DNA of 64,000 bases, taken from Planctomycetaceae bacterium. Its GTDB lineage: Bacteria; Planctomycetota; Planctomycetia; Pirellulales; Pirellulaceae. Numbering within the stretch: the stretch's first letter is position 1; every line of letters starts with the position of its first letter. The position numbers and the translations under genes are program-made. The notes below the pieces were generated by a model. That model was not told where the DNA came from, searched no databases, and worked only from the letters and a program-made list of their open reading frames with translations. The stretch lies in the NCBI GenBank assembly GCA_020638995.1, contig JACKHM010000001.1, forward strand, positions 682,001 to 746,000. The letters are read 5' to 3'. This document shows, one piece after another, positions 53,196 through 60,694 of the stretch.

Positions 53196-54893
53196 CTACT
53201 CGTCGGTCACACAACCTTCGGAGGCAGACTTGACGTTCTTGATGTACTTGTACAGGGTACCCCGCGTCGCTTTATACGCCGGAGCTTTCCAGGCCGCACG
53301 TCGTTTTGCAAATTCTTCATCCGAAACGTCGGCATTAATAACGCGTTGTTCCGCGTCGACCGTAATCTTGTCGCCCGTTTTGATCAGCGCGATCGGCCCA
53401 CCTTCTTGCGCCTCGGGAGTGATGTGGCCAACGATGAATCCGTGTGAACCGCCGGAGAAACGACCATCGGTCATCAAGGCTACATCGCTGCCGAGCCCAG
53501 CGCCCATGATGGCAGACGTAGGTGTCAGCATCTCGGGCATTCCCGGTCCGCCTTTGGGCCCCTCGTAGCGAATGATTATCACGTCACCCTTTTGAATCTT
53601 CTTTTGTTCTAGTGCCGCAAGCATCTCTTCTTCGGAATCGAAAACATTGGCCGTACCGGTAAAGACAAGTCCTTCTTTGCCGGTGATTTTGGCGACGGAA
53701 CCCTCGGGGGCAAGGTTTCCTTTCAGAATCTGGATATGGCCGGTCTTTTTAATGGGGCGATCAAGCGGCTGAACGATCGACTGTCCCTCCTTGAACCCGG
53801 GCAGCTCGGCAAGATTCTCTGAAATCGTTTTGCCAGTTACTGTCATGCACTCGCCATTCAGTAACCCTTCCGCCAACAGATACTTCATCACGGCCGGAGT
53901 GCCACCGACGTTGTGCAAGTCTTCTTGGACAAACTTTCCGCTCGGCTTCAAATCGGCAAGGAAAGGAACGCGATCGCTGACCGCTTGGAAGTCGTCGATT
54001 GTCAGCGGCACGCCAACGCTGCGCGCCATGGCGAGCAAGTGAAGGACGGCATTCGTCGAACCACCCAAGGCCATCACGACCACCATTGCGTTTTCGAATG
54101 CATCACGCGTCATAATGTCGCGTGGTTTAATATCCCGTTCGAGTAGCAATCTTATCGCAGCGCCGGCTTGAATACACTCTTCGAGCTTCGCAGGATCAAC
54201 CGCCGGGATCGACGAGCTGTAGGGAAGTGACATTCCCATGGCTTCGATAGCACTCGCCATCGTGTTCGCCGTATACATGCCGCCGCAAGCGCCGGCGCCC
54301 GGGCAACTAACTTTGACAATTGCTTCGCGTTCCTCTTCGGTGATCGTGCCCGCCAAGTACTCGCCGTAGGATTGAAACGCCGACACGATATCGCGGGGCG
54401 TTTCTTCTTTATGTTCGTGGTCTTTGAAGGCCGTGCAACCAGGTTTGATCGTTCCCCCATAGACCATCAAGGCAGGGCGGTTCAACCGGCCCATGGCGAT
54501 CAAACAGCCGGGCATATTCTTGTCACAGCCGGGCAGCGCAACAAGTGCGTCGTACCATTGGCCGCCCATGACAGTCTCGATTGAGTCCGCAATCAAATCG
54601 CGGGATTGCAGCGAAAAACTCATGCCTTCGGTGCCCATCGAGATGCCGTCGCTGACACCGATGGTATTGAAACGCATCCCGACGCAGCCAGCTTGAGTCA
54701 CGCCTTCCTTGACCTTGGCCGCAAGATCCAGCAAATGCATGTTGCAGGTGTTACCCTCATACCACACGCTGGCAATACCCACCTGTGCCTTGTCCATGTC
54801 TTCACGCGTCATTCCGGTGCCATAAAGCATCGCCTGCGACGCCCCCTGACTTTTCGGTTGCGTGATGCGACTACTGTATTTGTTGAGATTCAT
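53196..54893 (-). CDS. ilvD: Dihydroxy-acid dehydratase IlvD
   Basis: 565 residues. Family features are NTCNMHLLDLAAKVKEG, ALPGCDKNMPG with an iron-sulphur Cys, CPGAGACGGMYTANTM with another, and FSGGSHGFIVGHITPEAQEGG near the C-terminus with the catalytic Ser region. It removes water from 2,3-dihydroxy-isovalerate and related acids in valine and isoleucine synthesis, in the cytoplasm. It is divergent from the DUF1559 gene at 55217. Confidence 0.97.
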   Translation of the reverse strand: MNLNKYSSRITQPKSQGASQAMLYGTGMTREDMDKAQVGIASVWYEGNTCNMHLLDLAAKVKEGVTQAGCVGMRFNTIGVSDGISMGTEGMSFSLQSRDLIADSIETVMGGQWYDALVALPGCDKNMPGCLIAMGRLNRPALMVYGGTIKPGCTAFKDHEHKEETPRDIVSAFQSYGEYLAGTITEEEREAIVKVSCPGAGACGGMYTANTMASAIEAMGMSLPYSSSIPAVDPAKLEECIQAGAAIRLLLERDIKPRDIMTRDAFENAMVVVMALGGSTNAVLHLLAMARSVGVPLTIDDFQAVSDRVPFLADLKPSGKFVQEDLHNVGGTPAVMKYLLAEGLLNGECMTVTGKTISENLAELPGFKEGQSIVQPLDRPIKKTGHIQILKGNLAPEGSVAKITGKEGLVFTGTANVFDSEEEMLAALEQKKIQKGDVIIIRYEGPKGGPGMPEMLTPTSAIMGAGLGSDVALMTDGRFSGGSHGFIVGHITPEAQEGGPIALIKTGDKITVDAEQRVINADVSDEEFAKRRAAWKAPAYKATRGTLYKYIKNVKSASEGCVTDE

Positions 54894-55010
54894 GTTTGCT
54901 TTCGCCTGTTGCCGAAGTGGTGGAAAGTAATAAAGGAAAGTGCGGATTGCGATATGACGAAGAGTTATTCTTTATCAGTGTGTTGTTTAGTTTTGAAGCG
55001 CAGACACGCT

Positions 55011-55044
55011 ATTTGGAAGGACCCCACATTTGGAAGGGCCCCAC
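55011..55044. repeat. Tandem 17-bp repeat, two copies
   Basis: ATTTGGAAGGACCCCAC (55011-55027) is followed at once by a copy with one change, A to G (55028-55044), and by the start of a third (ATTTAGG). It lies between ilvD and the DUF1559 gene, upstream of the promoter at 55079. Confidence 0.6.
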
Positions 55045-55078
55045 ATTTAGGTAGGCGTGGCGATCTAAACAAAAACGG

Positions 55079-55107
55079 TTGACCTGCCAAGCGTCGCGAT
55101 ATATTCT
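55079..55107 (+). promoter_or_regulatory. Sigma-70-type promoter of the DUF1559 gene
   Basis: TTGACC at 55079-55084, a 17-base spacer, and TATTCT at 55102-55107. It gives a leader of roughly 100 bases before ATG 55217. A 14-bp palindrome covers the end of the -10 box. Confidence 0.6.
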
Positions 55108-55150
55108 AAGGGCCCTTAGCAATACCCTGGTATTTTAGGTAACTGCTAAG
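55106..55150 (+). promoter_or_regulatory. Nested palindromes in the promoter and leader of the DUF1559 gene
   Basis: CTAAGGGCCCTTAG (55106-55119) is a perfect 14-bp palindrome at the start site. AATACC/GGTATT (55121-55134, 2-base loop) sits inside a larger stem CTTAGC (55115-55120) with GCTAAG (55145-55150). The two structures share bases and exclude each other, as in a switch or an operator plus leader hairpin. Confidence 0.5.
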
Positions 55151-55216
55151 CTCAAACGGTGATGGTCAGACCTTTCCTACATTTTTTCTTTAGTTTTAAT
55201 ATTGAGGAGCAACTTA

Positions 55217-56338
55217 ATGAGAAGATCGAGACACAAAGCCATGTGGAAGATGGGTTTTACCCTAGTGGAGTTGCTGGTGGTCATTGCGATCATTGGTATT
55301 TTAGTTGCGTTATTGCTTCCGGCTGTTCAGGCAGCCCGCGAGGCTGCTAGGCGTATGCAATGCAGCAATAACCTGAAACAAATCGCATTAGCGGCGCATA
55401 ATTTTCACGACACGTATAACGCCCTCCCCCCGCTCGTCAGCCATTCGGCAGGTCCAACATTTTTCTTTCATATTCTGCCTTACGTCGAGCAGCAGGGCCT
55501 AAAGGATATGTACACGGGTGGTGTCACGGATGGCAGTGGTAACGCAACCGATATCCGAAGGCGGATGGATTATGATCCCGGGTCGACGCCCAGGCCAAAC
55601 TTCGAAATCATCTCGCAAGCTGGTCAAGCACCACAGATTAACGGCATTTCGGCGTATTTTTGTCCCTCCTACCGAACTACGATGGTCGAGCGCGGTACTA
55701 CTGGCGTTCGAACAGCTCGTGGTCCCAAGGGCGACTATGCCGTGGTATTCATGCAGGCGAGAGGTAACGATCCAAATACTGACCTCACAACAGAAAATAG
55801 CTGGTGGGGGCACCACAACGCGACAAATAACGGCGATAGGAACCGGCAGAAGGGTGCGATCATGACCGGAGATGCGGTGGGAATGGTAACTGATGGCGGA
55901 CTGGATGGGCTCAATGGACGTGCTCGGAAGGAAGCAAAATTTACCCAACGCCTGACAGACATCAAAGATGGTACCAGTAATACTGCTATGCTCGGCGAAA
56001 AGCACTGGACGCGAGACGAATTCAGCCGTACTTGTTGCAACGGTGACGAATCCGATGGCAGTGTGTTTGTGCAAGATGGAAATTGGAAAGAATACATGGT
56101 GGCACGGAACATGCGATTTCCGTTGCGACTCGGTGTCGAAGACCGTGGTGGTGATGGTTGGAATGATCCGGCTAGAACGACGGCCGCCCGTGCTGCTGGA
56201 TTTGGAAGTTGGCATGCTGGTGTCGTTCAGTTTGGGATGTGCGACGGTTCAGTTCAAGGAATCAGTCCCACAATCGATTACCGTGTTCAGTGGCGTCTCG
56301 CGGATCGAAGTGATGGACAACCTGTCAGTCTCCCGTAA
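55217..56338 (+). CDS. DUF1559 protein with pilin-like N-terminus
   Basis: 373 residues from ATG 55217 (GAGGAG upstream). The N-terminus is MGFTLVELLVVIAIIGILVALLLPAVQAAREAARR with the prepilin G-F site and E+5. NNLKQIALAAHNFHDTYNALPPL follows, then a long surface domain, RLTDIKDGTSNTAMLGEKHW and FGMCDGSVQGISPTIDYRVQWRL. It is exported. It lies first in a + strand run with a small lipoprotein and UnbV/TPR proteins. DUF1559 genes next to a carboxypeptidase-regulatory-like lipoprotein are a common planctomycete pairing. Confidence 0.93.
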   Translation: MRRSRHKAMWKMGFTLVELLVVIAIIGILVALLLPAVQAAREAARRMQCSNNLKQIALAAHNFHDTYNALPPLVSHSAGPTFFFHILPYVEQQGLKDMYTGGVTDGSGNATDIRRRMDYDPGSTPRPNFEIISQAGQAPQINGISAYFCPSYRTTMVERGTTGVRTARGPKGDYAVVFMQARGNDPNTDLTTENSWWGHHNATNNGDRNRQKGAIMTGDAVGMVTDGGLDGLNGRARKEAKFTQRLTDIKDGTSNTAMLGEKHWTRDEFSRTCCNGDESDGSVFVQDGNWKEYMVARNMRFPLRLGVEDRGGDGWNDPARTTAARAAGFGSWHAGVVQFGMCDGSVQGISPTIDYRVQWRLADRSDGQPVSLP

Positions 56339-56407
56339 TCCTCTCTGACTGAGCTGTGTTTTTGTGCTTGGTTCAAATCAAAACTTATTAGATTAGGTTG
56401 TTATTTC

Positions 56408-56875
56408 ATGAAGAAATATGCAGTAGTGATCGGCTTGGTATTATCGATTGGTGGTTGCTCTGGTGGCGGTACCGCGGTCAAAGGTAAGGTCACACTAAGC
56501 GATGGTTCCCCAGCACCCCGAGGGTCGGTAATCTACTCTGCCGATTCTGGTACGTTTCGCGGAGGCATTCAGCCTGATGGAACCTATTCCATCGAAGGTG
56601 TCACGTCAGGCGATTACAGTGTGTCCGTGACGGGGGTGATGGATAGTGAGCCAAGTGGTGATGGAATGAGCTACGACGATTCAGGAAACTACGTCGAATC
56701 TGCGGCTCCAGCGCCGAAGTCACTGATTGATACGAAGTATGGTGACCCAGGTAAGTCCGGGCTTAAGGTGACGGTGCCCGGTAGCTATGACTTGAGTCTG
56801 GATTCAGCTGCTGGCACGGGTACCTCATCTGCCTCCAGCCCCACCCCAACTGGCGAGGCTGCGCCTTCGGAGTAG
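56408..56875 (+). CDS. Small lipoprotein with a carboxypeptidase-regulatory-like domain
   Basis: 155 residues. The lipobox SIGGC places the lipidated Cys near residue 17. A single beta-sandwich domain (VKGKVTLSDGSPAPRGSVIYSADSGTFRGGIQPDGTYSIEGVTSGDYSVSV, split over two strand pairs) is typical of the transthyretin/CarboxypepD regulatory-like fold. The C-terminal tail is Ser/Thr/Ala-rich. It is tethered to a membrane in the periplasm. It lies 69 bases after the DUF1559 gene and is followed by a strong terminator. Confidence 0.88.
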   Translation: MKKYAVVIGLVLSIGGCSGGGTAVKGKVTLSDGSPAPRGSVIYSADSGTFRGGIQPDGTYSIEGVTSGDYSVSVTGVMDSEPSGDGMSYDDSGNYVESAAPAPKSLIDTKYGDPGKSGLKVTVPGSYDLSLDSAAGTGTSSASSPTPTGEAAPSE

Positions 56876-56915
56876 TTCAACTCTGTTGGTTAGAACTCGC
56901 ACACATTGCCAACAC

Positions 56916-56950
56916 AAAACAGCCTGCCGTTCTTCGGTGGGCTGTTTTTT
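56916..56950 (+). terminator. Rho-independent terminator
   Basis: An AAACAGCC arm (56917-56924) pairs with GGCTGTTT (56940-56947), with an inner CCG/CGG pair and TTCTT loop, followed by a run of T residues. It ends the DUF1559-lipoprotein transcript. Confidence 0.8.
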
Positions 56951-57101
56951 TGTTAATGTGTTTCCCAGTTTGCGATACTGGCCGCTCTTCGTCGACGGCG
57001 CAAGCAGGCTATGGGAGAGATGTACCTTGGCTCGTGAGCACTCTGTTTTTACACGTCCGAATAGAAAGTGACTTCTCCGAGTTCGTTCCCGAAATCGTAA
57101 A

Positions 57102-57131
57102 CCCACGATGTCGCTGGCGACTACCCGTGGG
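57102..57131. repeat. REP-like two-part hairpin
   Basis: CCCACG pairs with CGTGGG, and inside it GTCGC (57110-57114) pairs with GCGAC (57117-57121) around TG. It is preceded by AA, as is the REP-like hairpin at 24498. It is likely a dispersed repeat. Confidence 0.45.
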
Positions 57132-57530
57132 CCCGCTCGCCAGGGCGATCCGATGGAAAGAGTTTTTTCTGCACATATTGCCTGTGACAACAGTTACGCA
57201 CGGATTTGTGAGCATATTCTCGAAAATGAGCCGAGAGTCGTCTAATCGTCGATTGCCAACTCTTACGATCATGAGCCCTTGATCCGCTTTGAAGTGTTGT
57301 GAGGCCGGGCACGTTGATTTTGTGAGACGCAGTTCTGGCTGAATATCCTTTGAGTATGGTAAGTCTTAATCCACGTGGATTGCTTACAGTCGACGGTGGA
57401 AAGCGGACTTGCCGAGTCATTGATTCGGTCGCGATTGAGAGAGTCCAAATCGGAGACTACAATGCTGTTCGAAGGGTACCCCGTGACAGTGCCCGCTCGG
57501 CGTATTCGAAGGACGAACAGAGCTATTTGA

Positions 57531-57561
57531 ACTCCGGGCTAAAGCCCGAGTCCTGAGTTTT
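57531..57561 (+). terminator. Terminator-like hairpin
   Basis: ACTCCGGGCT and AGCCCGAGT pair with one bulged C around AA, followed by CCTGAG and five T residues. No convincing gene lies upstream, so it may end a short RNA or be a relic. Confidence 0.4.
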
Positions 57562-57665
57562 TACATAGCTACGGAGATCCGAAGAAATCGTGCTGGAAGA
57601 TTTCGGTCCTCGGCAAATTCGACCTTTGCTGAAGTTGGCCACCAGGTAGCCAATCGAGAATCCGG

Positions 57666-59501
57666 ATGTTGTCTTTTAGTGATCGCTGCGGACGGCGTGT
57701 AAGTGCGTTTCGCTTCACAGCCCGCTGTCTTCTAGCAAGCTGTTTCTCATTGCCAATCTGGTCGTTGGGTGGCTGCACAAAAGATGTACCAATTCACCCG
57801 GGGCCCCCTACGAAGTCAGTTGTCCCGGTGATTCCAGTACCGGTGAAAGAGCCGGACAGTGCGGTAATACCTGCAATGCATTCGCGGCATCTGGTGCCTA
57901 GAGCAACTTTTGAAGACGATTGGTTCGAGGAAGTGGCGGAGCAATTAGGTATCGATTTCGTCTATACCGACGGGAGTATTAGCGGACACTACCAGCTCCT
58001 TGAGTCGGTTGGGGGCGGCATCGCGGCAGTCGACTATGACCTGGACGGTTGGCAGGACTTATTTATGAACCAAGGCGGTACGATCCATCTGGAGAATGGA
58101 ACGCTGAAAATAAGCGGCTTGGCGTCAGGTTTGTTTCGAAATCTAGATCAAGCAGGTTTCGTCAATATTTCGCTAAATGCCAGAATCGCCGAGGCGGAAC
58201 TGTTTACCCATGGCTTGACTGTCGCTGATATCAATGCGGACGGAATTGCTGACCTTATCGTTGCTGGGTTTGGTGGCCTGCGGGCATGGATCAACCTGGG
58301 CGATGGAACCTTTGAAGAACGCTCTTCTGTGTTAGGCTTAGCGAGTTCGTCTTGGAACGTAGTTCCTGCCGCGGCTGACTTTGACCTCGATGGGTTGGTC
58401 GATCTGTACGTCGTGACTTATGCGGACTGGCGCCCGAGTGTTGACCAGCCGTGTCTTAACGATCGGGGCGTGCGTGACATCTGTGGACCAACCCTCTACT
58501 CGGGGCAGCAGGACAAATTGTTTGGTAACACATCAGATGGGTTCGCAGATATTACCGCGAGCGTCGGATTGGTTGCAGCAAATCGTGGTCTGGGTATCGT
58601 CGCTGCCGATGTTGACTCGGACGGTAGAATCGATGTCGTGGTGGTGAACGACGTTGAAGCGAACCAATTGTACATCAATGGCTTAGATGGCAGGTTCATT
58701 GAGAAAGGGGCGTTTGCAGGAGTTGCTTACTCCAGTAGTGGCGAACGCGAAGGCTCTATGGGCATAGACCTGGGAGACTTCAACCACGATGGGGAGCCCG
58801 ATCTGTGGTACACGAACTATGTGAATCAGGATAACTCGTTGTTGATCAATACTGGTGGGGCTGGATTCGTAAACTCGTCCGATGTCATGGGTTTGGGAGG
58901 TGTTTCGCGGCGCTGGGTAGGGTTCGGGACGCATCTTGCCGACTTCGATGGAGACGGGTGGCAAGACTTGTTCGTGGCAAATGGGCATGTGGCCTACGAG
59001 CGTTTAGATAGTCCCTACTATCAGCCACCCCAGCTGTTTGCTAACAAACTCGGAAGATCCGCCGAAGATGTCAGCGCGAGAGCCGGCCCTTATTTCGCTA
59101 GTGATCGGTCGGGACGCGGTTCAGCTAAAGTTGACTTCGACAATGATGGTGACTGGGACATCGTAATCATGCATCAGAACGAGCCCGTTGCAGTATTGCG
59201 GAATAGGAATTCTAGTGAGTTTTGGATCAGGATTCAGCTTGTGGGAACGGAGGTTGAACGCTCTGGAGTGGGGGCGAAAGTAACGGTTGAGCAGGGAGAT
59301 ACCGAAGAGAATTCCTGGCGGATCGGCGGCGGAAGTTATCTTTCGCATAGCGACTCCCGGATGTTATACACGCTTAAATCAGAAGAGCCCGTGGTCGCGA
59401 CTGTAACTTGGCCTGGCGGGAGTCGCGAAGTGTTTGAGAATCTAACGCCGAATCGAACCTACACGTTGATTCAAGGGCGAAAATCCTATGACGCGCCTTA
59501 G
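57666..59501 (+). CDS. Exported FG-GAP/UnbV (CRTAC1-like) lipoprotein
   Basis: 611 residues. The lipobox LGGC places the lipidated Cys at C37. From about 80 to 500 there are FG-GAP/VCBS repeats with Ca2+-binding Asp loops (DYDLDGWQDLFMNQGG, DINADGIADLIVAGFGG, DFDGDGWQDLFVANGH). The C-terminal ASPIC/UnbV domain is RSGVGAKVTVEQGD...VATVTWPGGSREVFENL. It folds as a beta-propeller outside the cytoplasm. Its stop codon overlaps the next gene by 14 bases. UnbV-type proteins next to TPR genes are typical of planctomycetes; ligand unknown. Confidence 0.9.
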   Translation: MLSFSDRCGRRVSAFRFTARCLLASCFSLPIWSLGGCTKDVPIHPGPPTKSVVPVIPVPVKEPDSAVIPAMHSRHLVPRATFEDDWFEEVAEQLGIDFVYTDGSISGHYQLLESVGGGIAAVDYDLDGWQDLFMNQGGTIHLENGTLKISGLASGLFRNLDQAGFVNISLNARIAEAELFTHGLTVADINADGIADLIVAGFGGLRAWINLGDGTFEERSSVLGLASSSWNVVPAAADFDLDGLVDLYVVTYADWRPSVDQPCLNDRGVRDICGPTLYSGQQDKLFGNTSDGFADITASVGLVAANRGLGIVAADVDSDGRIDVVVVNDVEANQLYINGLDGRFIEKGAFAGVAYSSSGEREGSMGIDLGDFNHDGEPDLWYTNYVNQDNSLLINTGGAGFVNSSDVMGLGGVSRRWVGFGTHLADFDGDGWQDLFVANGHVAYERLDSPYYQPPQLFANKLGRSAEDVSARAGPYFASDRSGRGSAKVDFDNDGDWDIVIMHQNEPVAVLRNRNSSEFWIRIQLVGTEVERSGVGAKVTVEQGDTEENSWRIGGGSYLSHSDSRMLYTLKSEEPVVATVTWPGGSREVFENLTPNRTYTLIQGRKSYDAP

Positions 59502-60690
59502 AGTATTCTTGCTTCTGTTTGTCGCTGCGATTGGTCTCACATCGACGAGCTATATAACCGGTTTGTATCTGCAATCGCTTGAGGCACGTCAGCTTAGTGA
59601 AGCACGGAAATCACTTCAAGCAGTTCTCAAGTCTGAGACCGTCGAGGATCGTACTCGTAACGCAACAGTATGCGTTCGCTTGTCGCAGTCGCTCATTCAA
59701 AAACGATCAGGACTACCAAGCGCAACCGCATCTCTCTACGCGCTCAGCGTAGTGCCCCTCGCCCATGTCACAACGAATGCCCTGGCCCCACCGGTGGAGG
59801 TCATTGAAAAACTGTCAACTGTTGATCTCTTGCTGATTTCGGAAGTTTTTTTCAAAACGAGGCAGTTTGCGTCAGCAGACCAGTTACTGGCCTTGTTACT
59901 GTCTAGGTCGGATGATCGCCGCGAAGAGATACTTCGCTTAGCTTGTAGAGTTCGCCTCGAATTGGGCAGGGACGAAGAAGTGCTTCGGTATTGTGATGAA
60001 CTAGCTGCCCTCGATCCGACGAGTCCAGAACCTTATCGAACTAAGGCCACTGTCCATCGCCGACACGGGCGATGGGAACTTCACGTGGAGTCTGTCAAGC
60101 GAGCTCTTGCCAATCTTGAACAGAGCGATGCGGTACTTCAGATCGAACTGATCGATGGCTACGTCCGACTCGGTCGATTCGGTGAAGCTCGAACTGAGTT
60201 TGACAGATTTGCTGCATCGAATCCGGAACTTGTCGAGCATGTGCCTACGATGCACGCAAGTCTATTGATTCAAGAGGGTAAACGAGAAGATGCGGACAAG
60301 ATTCTGACAGAGTATCTAAAGATCGATCCAAAGGATTCTGAAGCCCTGGTAATCAAAGGAAAGTTACTAGTCGGCGAACAAAAGTTCGACGATGCGATCA
60401 AAGTGTTGCAAGATGCATTGGAGCAAGAGCCCTCGTCGGAGGATGCCTGCTTCCAGCTGGGGCAAGCTTACGCGCGCATCGGCCAAGAGTCACTAGCTGA
60501 CGAGTACTTGGGACGGCACCAAAAACTGCTCGATAGCAAGGTTAGGCTTTACGGTCTCGAACAACAAGCTGCGCGTAATCCAAACGATGTCGCAATTCGT
60601 CGGGAGATTGCGCAATTGTACGCGTCGATCGAACTACATGAATTGGCGGCCTTTTGGACTCGCGCGGCGAACACTGCGGAAGGCGAGTAG
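59488..60690 (+). CDS. Membrane-anchored TPR protein
   Basis: 400 residues. The N-terminal hydrophobic segment at about 4-24 is a signal anchor. The rest is helical repeat: about eight TPR units, with clear examples in EEVLRYCDELAALDPTSPEPYRTKATVHRRHGRW and ALVIKGKLLVGEQKFDDAIKVLQDALEQEPSSEDACFQLGQAYARIGQESLADEYL. It should act as a periplasmic scaffold. It overlaps the UnbV gene and ends 4 bases before the next UnbV gene, so the three are co-transcribed. Confidence 0.87.
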   Translation: MTRLRVFLLLFVAAIGLTSTSYITGLYLQSLEARQLSEARKSLQAVLKSETVEDRTRNATVCVRLSQSLIQKRSGLPSATASLYALSVVPLAHVTTNALAPPVEVIEKLSTVDLLLISEVFFKTRQFASADQLLALLLSRSDDRREEILRLACRVRLELGRDEEVLRYCDELAALDPTSPEPYRTKATVHRRHGRWELHVESVKRALANLEQSDAVLQIELIDGYVRLGRFGEARTEFDRFAASNPELVEHVPTMHASLLIQEGKREDADKILTEYLKIDPKDSEALVIKGKLLVGEQKFDDAIKVLQDALEQEPSSEDACFQLGQAYARIGQESLADEYLGRHQKLLDSKVRLYGLEQQAARNPNDVAIRREIAQLYASIELHELAAFWTRAANTAEGE

Positions 60691-60694
60691 TGGA

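Larger units (their letters stand above)
56951..57665. other. Gene-poor region before the UnbV cluster
   Basis: About 715 bases without a supported gene. A 66-codon frame from ATG 57356 has no family features and no ribosome-binding site. The region holds a REP-like hairpin (57102-57131) and a terminator-like hairpin (57531-57561). No consensus promoter for the gene at 57666 was found with confidence. Confidence 0.4.

Noticed and set aside
57356..57556. 66-codon open frame before the UnbV cluster
   Set aside because: No ribosome-binding site and no recognisable domain; its end overlaps a hairpin.
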